Below, piece by piece: positions 22,200-32,661 of a DNA stretch of 64,000 nt; positions within the stretch are counted from its first letter, which is position 1, and each line of letters opens with the position of its first letter. The stretch lies in contig CM043950.1 of assembly GCA_014529385.2 (NCBI GenBank), positions 67,276,935-67,340,934 of the forward strand, read 5' to 3'. The position numbers were made by a program, and so were the translations under genes. Source of the stretch: Adiantum capillus-veneris (Eukaryota > Streptophyta > Polypodiopsida > Polypodiales > Pteridaceae). The notes beneath the pieces are model-generated. The model saw nothing but the letters and a program-made list of their open reading frames with translations, had not been told where the DNA came from and did no database searches.

Positions 22200-23045
22200 T
22201 CCTCATTCATAAGGTTGGTTCTCCCATGATTGCATAAGCTCTGGCTCCTCTTGCTCTTCCTCTACCTTGTCCTCCAATTCTACCTCCTCTTATATTATCT
22301 CCTTGATTTTGAGGAATGGCTCTAGCAGTAGTTCCAGGGTTTTGCTCTTCAGGAAAGTTATTTCTATAGTGCCCCATTTGATTGCATCCATAGCACCTAA
22401 TGTTTGGGAAGGTCTACTCCAAGTTCAGTGTTGTAGCTATTCCACGTTGTTGGTATCCTTGGTTGAAAGTTCCCTTGGATCTTTCCCTAAAGTTATTAAA
22501 TCCATTATAGTTCCTTATGAAGTTGGTTTCTTCAGCTGCAAGAGGCTTAGACCTGACAAGGACATCCTGTATTGATGTAGGCCTCATGGCTTCGAGACGT
22601 GTACTCAGGGGTTTGTTGAGGCCTTGACAGAAACGGGCAATTTGTTGCTCCATGGTCATCTAGGGAGCATAGCGTCGTAAAGACACAAACTTGGTATAGT
22701 ACTCCTCTAATGAAAGTCCTAGTTGGCGTAGACCAAAGAATTCGTTCATCTCGGTAGCCTGTGTGAGGAGGGAGATATCGTTCTTTGATTGCCTGCTTCA
22801 TTATCTCCCAAGATTACTCGTGGGATTATCTCTGCAGTGTTGCTTCCACCAAAGTTTGGCATCTCCGCTGAGACGGAACATACCCAACATTGTTTGGTTT
22901 TCCTAAGCAGTTCTTGTAGTTTTAAAATAGTAGTCCATAGCATCTAACCATGCTTCGGAATCTCGCTCTGAATTGGGTCCCTCTCCCTTGAAAGTAGGGA
23001 GTTGAGCTTGCTTTAGTAGTAATTTTTTCTTTTGAGCAACAGTGT
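22200..23045 (-). pseudogene. Decayed gag (minus strand)
   Basis: Read on the minus strand from about 23045, the sequence gives a gag-type capsid. A lysine-rich start is followed by QAQLPTFKGEG, a DSEAWLDAMDYYF-like block with a nonsense codon soon after (about 22915), a KLWWKQH-like block read in a shifted frame, MKQAIKERYLPP (22801-22766), and FCQGLNKPLSTRLEAMRP (about 22590-22635). It ends with a zinc knuckle CYGCNQMGHYRNN near 22350-22395 whose last Cys codon reads Phe. The gag polyprotein would package element RNA in cytoplasmic particles. Multiple frameshifts and stops break it. No protease, reverse transcriptase or integrase follows before the LTR. Confidence 0.75.
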
Positions 23046-23874
23046 AAAGGCTATTTACATGAGTATCTCTCTGAGATTAAATTAGTGGAATTTAGTACCA
23101 AATGAAATCTCTCTTACTTATGCTTTTAACTTATTTGCACACAGGATGAAGACAATTGCCAAGCCATAAACAAAACTTCTTATAGCATACCCATGAGAAC
23201 CATAGTATGTATAAGAGTTAATACAATCCATGAAGGTCCTACTATGTACAAGGGTGACAACAATCATATACTAGAATCTTGTGGACTTTGGGTGGATCAG
23301 ATATAGGATCAAAAAATACAACATCTTTTGGTCCATTGAAACTATGGCCTACACCTATGGGCCTAATTCTACCTGGGTAGATTACTTTAGACACCTGGTC
23401 AAACACCCATGATTTTGTGATACTTGGACATCACCTATTACAAGGGTTTCCTCTAGATTCTCCGTTCCAATGAGAAATTATACTTCAATCACTTGAAGAT
23501 CTTCGGCCCATTTGAGTCTCTTCATATTTAGTTATAAACCTTCTAACTCTCCCACATCACTGAAGAAAATTCCACCAGATCTTGACCAGCTGATCCTCCA
23601 AGTGGAAGGAGAAAATCTCTTATCTAGACATCTCATTATGCTTTTTTGCATTGAATAGTGTCGGGATAGGCAATCTCTCATAAACCTAATGTTGAAATCC
23701 ATGGATTTACGGTAGGCCTGATGGAAATCCACCTGCAAAGATGGGGATAATTCTCTCTCTTTCTTTCTCTCTCTCTTTTCAATTAATTACCTTTTTAATT
23801 GAATTTTTCAAAGATCTCTTATTTCAACCTAACATCTTAAACTTTTCCCTAGTCCAAGACTTTAATTAACACAC

Positions 23875-23886
23875 GCTCTGATACCA
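23875..23886 (-). promoter_or_regulatory. Primer-binding site (exact initiator tRNA-Met match)
   Basis: Plus strand gctctgatacca, i.e. tggtatcagagc on the minus strand, four bases from the inner end of the right LTR copy. This fixes the element's orientation. Confidence 0.9.
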
Positions 23887-23890
23887 CTTG

Positions 23891-25347
23891 TGAGATCCCC
23901 AACCCGCCAATACCAAGATCGGGATGGGATCCTTGACAGGTCTCTAGGTCTGATAAAAATCAGAGTCTCTAAACAAGAAAAATCCAAGGAATAGACCTTT
24001 ACCATTGACAATGGCTTGGGTCTGTAGCTTTAGAAGAGGACCTAGTCCTATCTCGTAGTGGAATGGGTCAATGTATTAAAAGTATAAAAAAACTATTTCG
24101 GCCCTATACCTTCCACAAATTGGGCTAAGGTATCCTCAACCAACACTTTTTCCACCTAACATATGTACGGGCCGGCACAACTACTAGTGGACTTCTCTTG
24201 GACTTCTCTTGCAAGTGAAGAAGTTTTCTAAACGTTTTTAGTGCGTAGGGATGGATAGTTACCTGACTAATCAGGTCCACCCGTCCATGATTAACAACCT
24301 TAGTCAATCCCCACTTACCACCGCGCACTCGCGCATGATTCTTTTGTTTTCTAATTGCTACCACATTGTTTTAACACTTAAAATAATAGTTTCTTTTAAC
24401 TTTCCGCCACAGTAATTCCTTCAATCAATTATTATAGACAACATTGAAAGAATTCTTTAAGAAAACAGACATCTTTAAACTTAAGACCGGGTACAATCAA
24501 TCAAAACATTGTCCATAATAACCATGAATAGTATTCTCCTTGTCTCAAGATCACCTAAGGGTGAAAAACGGCACCCATTCCTTGTTCACAATCCGGAGTG
24601 GATAAACCCCCACCCAAGGTTTCGGGTGCACATACACCAAACTATTTGCCCATACAACCGAGCGGCTCCCCTAGGATAAAAAACGGTATTCTAACTTATG
24701 TAAAAACATCAAGACATGACACGGAGTAGAAACTCAACGTTCATGGGGATAACCGACTTATCGGTGGCTGGAAAGCCATCATTATCATCAAAATATGCCA
24801 AGGAGTCAGAGGTGTCTTGAGACAATCTGTCTTAAGGATGATCAATCATATCTTTCCTAATTCAACCAGTTTTAACCCAAACAATTCTTTCCTACATTGT
24901 AAACAAATGCATGTTGGAATTTACCTTTTGTTTTTGGTCAATTATTCCTTTCCTAATTCTCTCACTCTTTACGTATGCAATGCTAAATTATAAAATAACT
25001 TAAAAGACTTAATTGAATAATGGCCCACCTGGGACTAATCGGCCATTTGCTGCTGCGTTGGCGCCTAAAGACTCTCCTCCGTAGGCTTACTACTAGGCCC
25101 AGCTTCATCGTTCTATGACGCTCTAGTTTCTTTTAGAGCTCTGTCCTCATCATCAAATGTAGGGTTGGCTTCGGTCCTTTGAGGTGCCATAACTTCTTAT
25201 CCTTATAAAAAGGACGTCTAATCATTAGGTAAATAATCCAAAAGTTAGACTTAATCTTTATATCCAATCCGTAACGCATCCAAGGTTAAATTATTAGTCT
25301 TAATTGATAAATTCTTGACCTAGTAATTTCTTCTTTGTCTATAAAGG
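23891..25347 (-). repeat. 5' LTR, first part, of the gag-only element
   Basis: Homologous to 17820-19200 of the left copy. It is interrupted at 25347 by the young Ty3/gypsy element and resumes at 34253. It also carries the gag-like N-terminal frame (ATG at about 25189 on the minus strand), here with an extra in-frame stop. Confidence 0.85.
25343..25347. repeat. Target-site duplication aaagg (left)
   Basis: The exact match at 34248-34252 flanks the young Ty3/gypsy element. Confidence 0.9.
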
Positions 25348-26937
25348 TGTCATAATAATCAATATCTAATTCTCCTAAATGATTTTCTCATATTAAACTG
25401 ATCATTTAATGTGGGGAAGTGCCAAGGGAGAAAAAGCTAGAATATTGGTTAAGTTAGCAGACCGGCCACAGTAGGGATCCAAAGGAGGGAAAATAGGGAT
25501 CCAAAGGGGGGGCCATCTGCAAAAGAGCCATGTGAAACAATGGGCCAAAAAGACCCTAAGGTTCAGCCCATTAAGACTTCCAAAATGCTAAGGTTCCAAA
25601 ATTCAAAGGTTGTGTCCAAAGGTTGACCCTAGGGAAAATTGGATGCTTAGTGTGAGCTCAAAAAGTCTTTGCATATCCCTACATGGGAGGGGGCGAGCCC
25701 CAAAGCTAGGGGATGAGAGAGAAAGCTACACACACACACACAGGCTCCCTTTACACAAAGGGAATGAGGGACACATGTCAGCTCCCTAGGCCAGATGCCC
25801 ACAAGGTGTGCCCAATTCCTATTGGAAGACCCTTGAAGTGGACCAATGAGAATTAAGCTAGAGTAAATCTAGTTTAATTAATTTAAAAACATTTAATAAA
25901 AGAAACCAATAAGAATTAAGTGTCCTAGAAGACTATTGGGCAGTCTCCCAAGGGGTCCAATGAGCATTCAGGAGCCCCATGGCTTGCCTGATTCCTATTG
26001 GCCAGGAGGCAAAGGGGTCCAATGAGAGTTTAGTTTAATTATTTAATTACCTAAAGCTCTCACAAAAGGGGAAAGGGGGACACATGTCAGAAGGCTATCA
26101 CTTATGCTGCTTAATCCCTATTGGCTTGACCTGGGGAGGTCCAATGAGGCAAAAGCCAGCCTAACTTAGCAGCTAGGGCTCGCCCAAGAGAGAGAGGGGG
26201 CTGATTTTTGCTTGGCTTTTGACACACACACTCTCACACTTGACCATGTGTGAAGGAAAAATACTCTATCTCCTCCCAAGCTTTAATGGAGAGCTCATCA
26301 CCTACTCCAAGCTTGTGAGATAGAAGCCTACATCAACATTCTCTTGGCATGTGGATGCAAATCCAACCAAGAGCCAAGCTTCAATGCATGCTCATCTTCT
26401 CTACCAAGCTAATTACTAAGCTAAGCTATGCTAATATGAGTGATTATGTGAGGAGATGTACTTCTTTCTCGTAAGATACTTCTTTTTCCTCTCAATCTAC
26501 TCTCATACCCTGCTAGCTCTCACCATCTTCGAAGGTGTGTGAGGTCTTGGGTCTGAGAACGGGGATAATTCAAGTTGTGTTTGATTAAGTGTTTTGCTTG
26601 GTGTATGAAGCTTCCATCTTCATTGCACTAGCTAGTCTTGAAGGAACACAAAGAATTGTATTGTACAATGTCTCTCTTGATGGGAGAAACCATAATACAA
26701 AGCCTTTTGGAGGGGGGACCGGCTCCATGCAAATCCGGTCCTCAACTGTTGTCAATAGCTTAATTGCTCTCTCTTTTGAAAGTATTGTCGATGCTATCTA
26801 ACTAGGTGTTATGCTTTTTGTTGCTCTCTCCACCCAAGCACTCTTGTAATTCTCATTAGGAATCAACTCTAATGAAATGCCCACTATGTCATGCTAAATT
26901 CCGCTACACAAAAGATTTTAGGCCATTAAATGTTACA
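25348..26937 (+). repeat. 5' LTR of the young Ty3/gypsy element
   Basis: 1590 bp, from tgtcataata to aatgttaca. It contains a 70-codon frame (26589-26801) repeated identically in the 3' LTR, which I regard as incidental. A CA-repeat tract lies near 25728-25742. Confidence 0.95.
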
Positions 26938-26938
26938 T

Positions 26939-26950
26939 TGGTATCAGAGC
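26939..26950 (+). promoter_or_regulatory. Primer-binding site (initiator tRNA-Met)
   Basis: Exact tggtatcagagc, one base after the 5' LTR. Confidence 0.95.
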
Positions 26951-27354
26951 TCAAGGTTTCTCTTTTCTTGCTCAAGAAGGGAGGTCCTCAAGCTAGCTAC
27001 AAATGGTTGGTATTATTAATTGCCTGTGAGTAAGTAGAATAGGGATTGTTCAGCCTTGCAGTGCGCCTGCCTTTGTGCAGTTAACGGGGCATCACCGTCG
27101 AGAGCTATGGTCTTAATAGTGGAGTCCTACGGGGCTTGCCTACGGCTTAACCACTATTGAGCTATTAGAAGCTTGATAGGAGCCGGTGCTGTTTTGGTGT
27201 CGAAAGACCCTCTCTTCTATTCCTTGCAATTAATGGTATTCGAGCCGCGGGTACAGTAGCTTGAGTGCTTTTTCTAAAGGGGTAAAGAGGAGTAGCAACT
27301 AGGGCTTGAAGTGCCAAAGTACACCTAAAAAGTTTACACCTAAAAGTTGTTAGA
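26951..27354 (+). other. Leader between primer-binding site and gag-pol
   Basis: About 400 bp of untranslated leader. The 66-codon minus-strand frame here has no recognisable features. The gag-pol ATG at 27355 (agaatggct) is the first ATG in the long frame. Confidence 0.7.
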
Positions 27355-30300
27355 ATGGCTGACAATATTAAAGAGAGTGAAATTAATGTTGATAACTTTG
27401 ATTTTGCTCATGAGCAAGCTACTAATGATGCTTCAATGCTTGTTAATTATCTTGTTTCTAGGCTTCAACAAGCCATGGGCAATCCATCTCTCCAAAGTGA
27501 AGTGCAACGGCAGCTCCGTGCTCACGGGATTCTCCAAGCTCATCACCATGACAAGAGAACACCTAGGAAGCCTCCTTGTGAGACTACCAAAAGAGGTCTC
27601 TCTCCGATTCGGGAAGAAGAAGAGAATCCATATGAAGGGCTCAAGAACTTACTTCTTGATGATGCATCTCCTTCCCAAAGGAGAACTCAAGAGCCTCCAC
27701 CGAAGGAACGAGAAAGAAGCGAGTCTCCCGCCACCTCGGCGGAGATGGCTCCACGAAGACGGCGGGCTAAACGCTCTCCATCACCACCAAAGCGGAGAAG
27801 ACCATCACACTCTTCTCCACGCCATAATTCAAAGAGGGATGATAAAAAGCAAGAGAAGAAAAAGGCGAGAAAGAGGACACCCTCTTCTCCATCTTCTTCA
27901 TCCTCTTCCTCTTATGAAAGCTATGGTGAAGACGACAAAGATCAAGACAAGAAAAAGGCGAGAAAGAGGTCACCCTCTTCTCCACCTTCTTCAAATTCTT
28001 CATCTTCTGAAGAAAGTGATGGTGGAACTTTTGAACCATCAAAAAGAAGAGGCCATAGGAAATCCTATGCCGCATGGAAGAGGTCGTCCAAGCTGAAGAA
28101 ATTCAAAGAGGGAGGGAAGAGCATCTCTTTCCTTACCTATGATGGCACCTTCGGTGCTACAGACAAAGTTTTGGCCTTTATCCAGCAATTCGATGCGGCG
28201 TTTGGAGATGAGGGCTTCACGGAGTCCTCTAAGCTACGCCATGTAGCTATGCACTTTCAAAAGTCCGCCAGACAATGGTGGTCTAGCCTACGAGCCAACG
28301 GTGAAGCTCCACGAACATGGAAGGCTTTAAGAGCTTCCATTATGAAGCAGTTTTTGGCCACCGATGCCAAAGATAAAGTACTCACCGAATGGCGAAGCTT
28401 AAAGCTCTCTCCCAATGAATCCATCCACAAATATGTAGACAAGTTTTGGGACTTACAACTCAAAGCCACTGTCTTCAAAAGGTTGGATTTTGGAGAGCAA
28501 AAGCAACAATTTTGTGCGGGCTTAACCGAAGAAATGGCGGAGTATGTCAACTCCCAAAGGCCACGTACCATATCGGCGGTAATACACCATACTATGGTGG
28601 CCTCGCGAATCAATTTCCAAACGGGGGGTAAAAGAAATAATAAACCCCCGGAAAACAAAGGTTCCAATGAACCTAAGGGGAAGGACAATGTCCAAAAGTC
28701 TCCTAAGGGCAATTCCAACAAAGCCAAAGAGAAGGGAGTTTACAAAGGAAAGAATAAACTCTCTCCTGAAGAGCTTGAGCGTTATCGTAAAGATAACCGG
28801 TGTTTCAAGTGCGGCGAACAAGGGCATGCGTACCGCGCTTGTCCCCAAAAGAACAACCGCCAAGATCCTCCTAGAGCTTCTTTGGTTGAAATCCAAGAGG
28901 AGGAGATTCACCAAATTCACCACAAAGGATCTCCTCTATGCCATGCTTGGGGAAAGGTAAGAGAACATGATGCTTTTATTCTCTTTGACCCTGGTTCTAC
29001 TCACAATTTTATATCTATGGAGTTAGCCACCAAGCTAGGCATACAATCCTACGAGATGGGAGATATCCTACCCGCAGACAGTGCCTTCAAGGGGCAAGAA
29101 GCTTCAGTCACTCCCTTAATCGGGAAATTGAGGCTTCATGTCCAAGGCTATGTGGACAAAGAGGACTTCTTTATCTCTCCTCTCAAGCATGAGGATGTAA
29201 TCCTAGGGGCACCATGGTTTGACCGTCTGGCTGCCCATGTTAAATTTCCTGAAAGGAGAATCTCCTTTAAGTTCAGGGAAAAGGACATGTATATAGATGC
29301 TAGGGAGATGGGTAACACCATCCCCATTGTACATACACCAGCTTTCAACAAGTCAATAAAGAGCTCTATTTCCGTGTACATGATTTTTGTTAAAGATTCT
29401 CAAAATGAACCTAATGCTTTAGCAAAAGAAAATAAAAGCAACCAAAAGGAATTAGAGTTATCCAATTTTCTCAAGGGGTTTCAAGATGTCTTTATTGACG
29501 ACATCCCTTGCGAGCTACCTCCTAAACGAGGTAATGACGACCATGCAATTGAACTTCTTCCAGGAAGTTCACCGCCTAACAAACCTCCTTATAGAGTTTC
29601 TCAAGCTCAACAAGAGGAGATTATGCGGCAAGTGCATGAGTTAATTGAGAAGGGCATGGTTAGGCCTAGCTCATCTCCATTTTGCTCACCTGTGCTATTA
29701 GTGCAAAAGAAAGACGGCACATATCGTATGTGTGTCGACTATAGAGCACTAAATAGGATCACTATCAAGAATAGGTTTCCCGTTCCACGGGTAGAAGACC
29801 TATTTGATAAGCTACAAGGATCGACCTACTTCAGTAGGATTGACCTAAAAAGTGGCTATCATCAAATAAGGATAGTTGATCAAGACATTGTAAAGACCGC
29901 ATTTCGTACTACATTTGGTCTTTACGAATACATTGTCATGCCTTTTGGCTTGACTAAGGCACCAGCCACATTTAACCGCTTGATGGAGAAGCTGTTCAGG
30001 CCTCATCGAACCTTCACTGGAGTGTTCTTTGATGATATTATCATCTACTCTAATTCATTGGAGGAACACAAGCAACACCTCCAGGTAATATTTCAAGTTT
30101 TAAGAGAGAATAAACTTTATGTTAATCGAAAGAAAAGTGAATTTTTCTTGCAAGAGATTCAATATTTAGGTCACATTATCTCTCAAGATGGAATCCAAAT
30201 GGATCCATCCAAGTTAGAGGTAATAAAAGGATGGCCTAAACCAAGGAATCTTCATGAACTAAGAAGCTTTATAGGTATGTGTGCATACTATAGACGCTTC

Positions 30301-32304
30301 ATAGAAAAGTTCTCACAAATTGCGGGACCATTACATGACCTAACAAAGAAAAATGTTAGGTATACGTGGTCTGCTAAGGAGAACAATGCTTTCGAAAAGC
30401 TTAAAGAAAAGCTTATCTCTCAACCTGTGCTTACACTACCGGATCTCTCAAAACCATTTGAGGTCCAATGTGATGCTTGTGGTGATTGCCTTGGGGCTGT
30501 TTTGCTCCAAGAAGGGCACGCCATAAGCTATGAGAGTCGAAAGCTCGACCCTGTTGAGCAAGCTCTAGGCATATACGAAAAAGAACTCCTTGCAGTTCTA
30601 CATGCCTTAGACTCATGGAAGCACTATTTATTGGGGACTCCTTTCATTCTGCGAACGGATCACCAAAGTCTTAAGTACTTCATGACGCAGACCAAGCTCT
30701 CCGACAAACAAATGAGGTGGGCAAATTTCCTTTCGCAATTTCATTTTCATATTGCTCACATTGCTGGCAAGCATAATCAAGTAGCCGATGCACTCTCAAG
30801 ACGACCGAGAGTGAATGCGGTTTCCATAGCAACTCACAATGATCTATCTTCAATGATAGATGAGTATGCTATTGATCCCGATTTTAGAGATGTGATTTCA
30901 GCCCTTGCATTAGGGAAGAAAGAAGAACCATTTACTTTACAAGATGGTTATCTTCTCTATGGCAATAGACTATGCGTTACTAACTCACTACGTGAGAAAG
31001 TAATGTATGAATCTCATGCTCCCCCATATGCGGGGCATAGAGGGATTCAGTCTACCCTAAAGGGAATGGAAACATATTTCTATTGGCCTACCATGAAAGT
31101 GAACATACATGAGTATGTTTCCAAATGTGTGGTATGTCAAAAGACAAAATTTGATAGAGGGAAGCAACTTGGATTGCTTCAACCCTTGCCAATCCCTAAT
31201 TCACCGTGGGAGAGCATATCCATGGATTTTATCTTTGGATTGCCTAAGTCTATCCATGGGAATACGGGAATATGGACGATAGTAGACAGGTTCAGTAAAC
31301 AAGCTCATTTTATACCTGTCAAAAAGACTATCAAAGCCCATCAAATGGCAACCCTCTTCATTTCACAAATTTTCAAGTACCATGGCTTGCCAATGTCCAT
31401 AGTGTCGGATAGAGATCCTAGAATGACCAGTAATTTCTGGAAGGGTCTCTTTGAGAATTTAGGAACAAGGCTAAACTTCTCTTCGGCCTATCATCCACAA
31501 ACTGATGGCCAAAGTGAAATAGCTAACCTAACTATTCTCGATCTACTAAAAGCCTATGTAACGGAAGTAGATCAAAGATCCCAATGGGAGAAGTACTTAC
31601 CCTTAGTAGAGTATGCTTACAATAACACTGTACATACTTCTACAGGAAAAGCACCTTTCGAGGTAATTGAGGGAAGATCAAAAAGTCCCTTGCTACTTAA
31701 GGTACATGGGAAGATCTTCGCTGCAGATGAGTATAGCCGAGACCTACAAGAATCTTTCCAAAAGATTAAGGATGCTATCTCTATCTCACAGCAAAGGCAA
31801 AAGGCTGCTGCTGACAAGCACAGAAGAGCCCAAACCTTTAAAGAAAACAATTGGGTCTTGTTAAAGTTTCCCAAGGCTCGATTAAGGCACACGACGGGCA
31901 AGAATCCTACGGGCCACCAAAAGTACTATGCTAAACTAGCAAAAAGGTACTATGGTCCCTTCCAGATTCTTAGGCCAATCAATGAGATGGCCTATCAACT
32001 TAAGTTGCCCAATCATTGGCTCATACACAATGCTTTTCATGTGAGCCTTTTAAAGCCTTACAAAGGAGAGCCACCTCAAGAACCAACTATTGAAGACCCA
32101 CCGGAGATCGAAGACCACGAGGAGGTGCTGCAGCCCGAGTCCATTCTCCGACATGAAGACAAGGTATTAAGAGGCGGTAAGACTATCAGACGATATCTTA
32201 TTAAGTTTAAGAATTATCCTTTTGAAGATGCTAGATGGATGCAAGGCATACAATTAAAGGATAACCTAAACCTTGTCAATGCTTACAATGCTTCCCAAGA
32301 GTAA
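27355..32304 (+). CDS. Ty3/gypsy gag-pol polyprotein, 1649 aa
   Basis: One uninterrupted frame. Residues 110-225 are basic and serine-rich and look disordered. A capsid region is at about 260-380 (SARQWWSSL). The zinc knuckle CFKCGEQGHAYRAC is at 483-496. The protease active site is FDPGSTHNF with Asp545 (Asp-Pro-Gly, a variant also known in plant elements). The reverse transcriptase spans about 765-945, with VFFDDIIIYS as catalytic box (Asp893-Asp894). RNase H acidic residues include Asp1040 and Asp1102. The integrase has a zinc-binding region (His1221, His1228, Cys1258, Cys1261) and a DD35E triad Asp1291, Asp1352, Glu1388. The C-terminus (about 1590-1640, ILRHEDKVL..YLIKFKNYPFEDARW) resembles a chromodomain, which in this branch directs integration to certain chromatin. 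Products act in cytoplasmic particles and, for integrase, in the nucleus. Confidence 0.95.
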   Translation: MADNIKESEINVDNFDFAHEQATNDASMLVNYLVSRLQQAMGNPSLQSEVQRQLRAHGILQAHHHDKRTPRKPPCETTKRGLSPIREEEENPYEGLKNLLLDDASPSQRRTQEPPPKERERSESPATSAEMAPRRRRAKRSPSPPKRRRPSHSSPRHNSKRDDKKQEKKKARKRTPSSPSSSSSSSYESYGEDDKDQDKKKARKRSPSSPPSSNSSSSEESDGGTFEPSKRRGHRKSYAAWKRSSKLKKFKEGGKSISFLTYDGTFGATDKVLAFIQQFDAAFGDEGFTESSKLRHVAMHFQKSARQWWSSLRANGEAPRTWKALRASIMKQFLATDAKDKVLTEWRSLKLSPNESIHKYVDKFWDLQLKATVFKRLDFGEQKQQFCAGLTEEMAEYVNSQRPRTISAVIHHTMVASRINFQTGGKRNNKPPENKGSNEPKGKDNVQKSPKGNSNKAKEKGVYKGKNKLSPEELERYRKDNRCFKCGEQGHAYRACPQKNNRQDPPRASLVEIQEEEIHQIHHKGSPLCHAWGKVREHDAFILFDPGSTHNFISMELATKLGIQSYEMGDILPADSAFKGQEASVTPLIGKLRLHVQGYVDKEDFFISPLKHEDVILGAPWFDRLAAHVKFPERRISFKFREKDMYIDAREMGNTIPIVHTPAFNKSIKSSISVYMIFVKDSQNEPNALAKENKSNQKELELSNFLKGFQDVFIDDIPCELPPKRGNDDHAIELLPGSSPPNKPPYRVSQAQQEEIMRQVHELIEKGMVRPSSSPFCSPVLLVQKKDGTYRMCVDYRALNRITIKNRFPVPRVEDLFDKLQGSTYFSRIDLKSGYHQIRIVDQDIVKTAFRTTFGLYEYIVMPFGLTKAPATFNRLMEKLFRPHRTFTGVFFDDIIIYSNSLEEHKQHLQVIFQVLRENKLYVNRKKSEFFLQEIQYLGHIISQDGIQMDPSKLEVIKGWPKPRNLHELRSFIGMCAYYRRFIEKFSQIAGPLHDLTKKNVRYTWSAKENNAFEKLKEKLISQPVLTLPDLSKPFEVQCDACGDCLGAVLLQEGHAISYESRKLDPVEQALGIYEKELLAVLHALDSWKHYLLGTPFILRTDHQSLKYFMTQTKLSDKQMRWANFLSQFHFHIAHIAGKHNQVADALSRRPRVNAVSIATHNDLSSMIDEYAIDPDFRDVISALALGKKEEPFTLQDGYLLYGNRLCVTNSLREKVMYESHAPPYAGHRGIQSTLKGMETYFYWPTMKVNIHEYVSKCVVCQKTKFDRGKQLGLLQPLPIPNSPWESISMDFIFGLPKSIHGNTGIWTIVDRFSKQAHFIPVKKTIKAHQMATLFISQIFKYHGLPMSIVSDRDPRMTSNFWKGLFENLGTRLNFSSAYHPQTDGQSEIANLTILDLLKAYVTEVDQRSQWEKYLPLVEYAYNNTVHTSTGKAPFEVIEGRSKSPLLLKVHGKIFAADEYSRDLQESFQKIKDAISISQQRQKAAADKHRRAQTFKENNWVLLKFPKARLRHTTGKNPTGHQKYYAKLAKRYYGPFQILRPINEMAYQLKLPNHWLIHNAFHVSLLKPYKGEPPQEPTIEDPPEIEDHEEVLQPESILRHEDKVLRGGKTIRRYLIKFKNYPFEDARWMQGIQLKDNLNLVNAYNASQE

Positions 32305-32648
32305 GCAAATGTACAAAATGTTAAAAATGAACAAAAATTTTTGTCTTATAAGACTCTCTTTTTCTTGATTTGTGCACAAAAATGAAGTAGTATGCATGCT
32401 TAGATCAAGTTTGTGGAGACGACGTCTCCCAAACACCAAGTAGAGCTTGTCACTCTACTATGGAAGACTGATAGGACTAATGTGCAGACATGCTTGCGGC
32501 AGCCTCAGGCTCTCAAGCGCCAAATGGACTAGTCATCCATTATGGAATGATGTCGTAGGGTAACATAGGGATCCTCTACCCACTAAGAAAAGGACTCATG
32601 CATATGCTTTATCTTCTCTACACCATAGTCGAGGACGACTATGATTTC

Positions 32649-32658
32649 AAGAGAGAGG
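32649..32658 (+). promoter_or_regulatory. Polypurine tract
   Basis: aagagagagg, three bases before the 3' LTR, is the expected plus-strand primer site. Confidence 0.75.
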
Positions 32659-32661
32659 TAA

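Noticed and set aside
26939-26950. tRNA gene suggested by tRNA-Met-like sequence
   Set aside because: Only the 12 bases complementary to the tRNA 3' end are present, directly after an LTR, which identifies a primer-binding site. The same applies to 23875-23886, 45300-45311 and 8382-8393.
27347-28096. 249-codon plus-strand frame overlapping the start of gag-pol
   Set aside because: It is a shadow frame of the 1649-codon gag-pol, rich in Arg, His, Leu and Lys because of the basic gag region, and has no recognisable domain.
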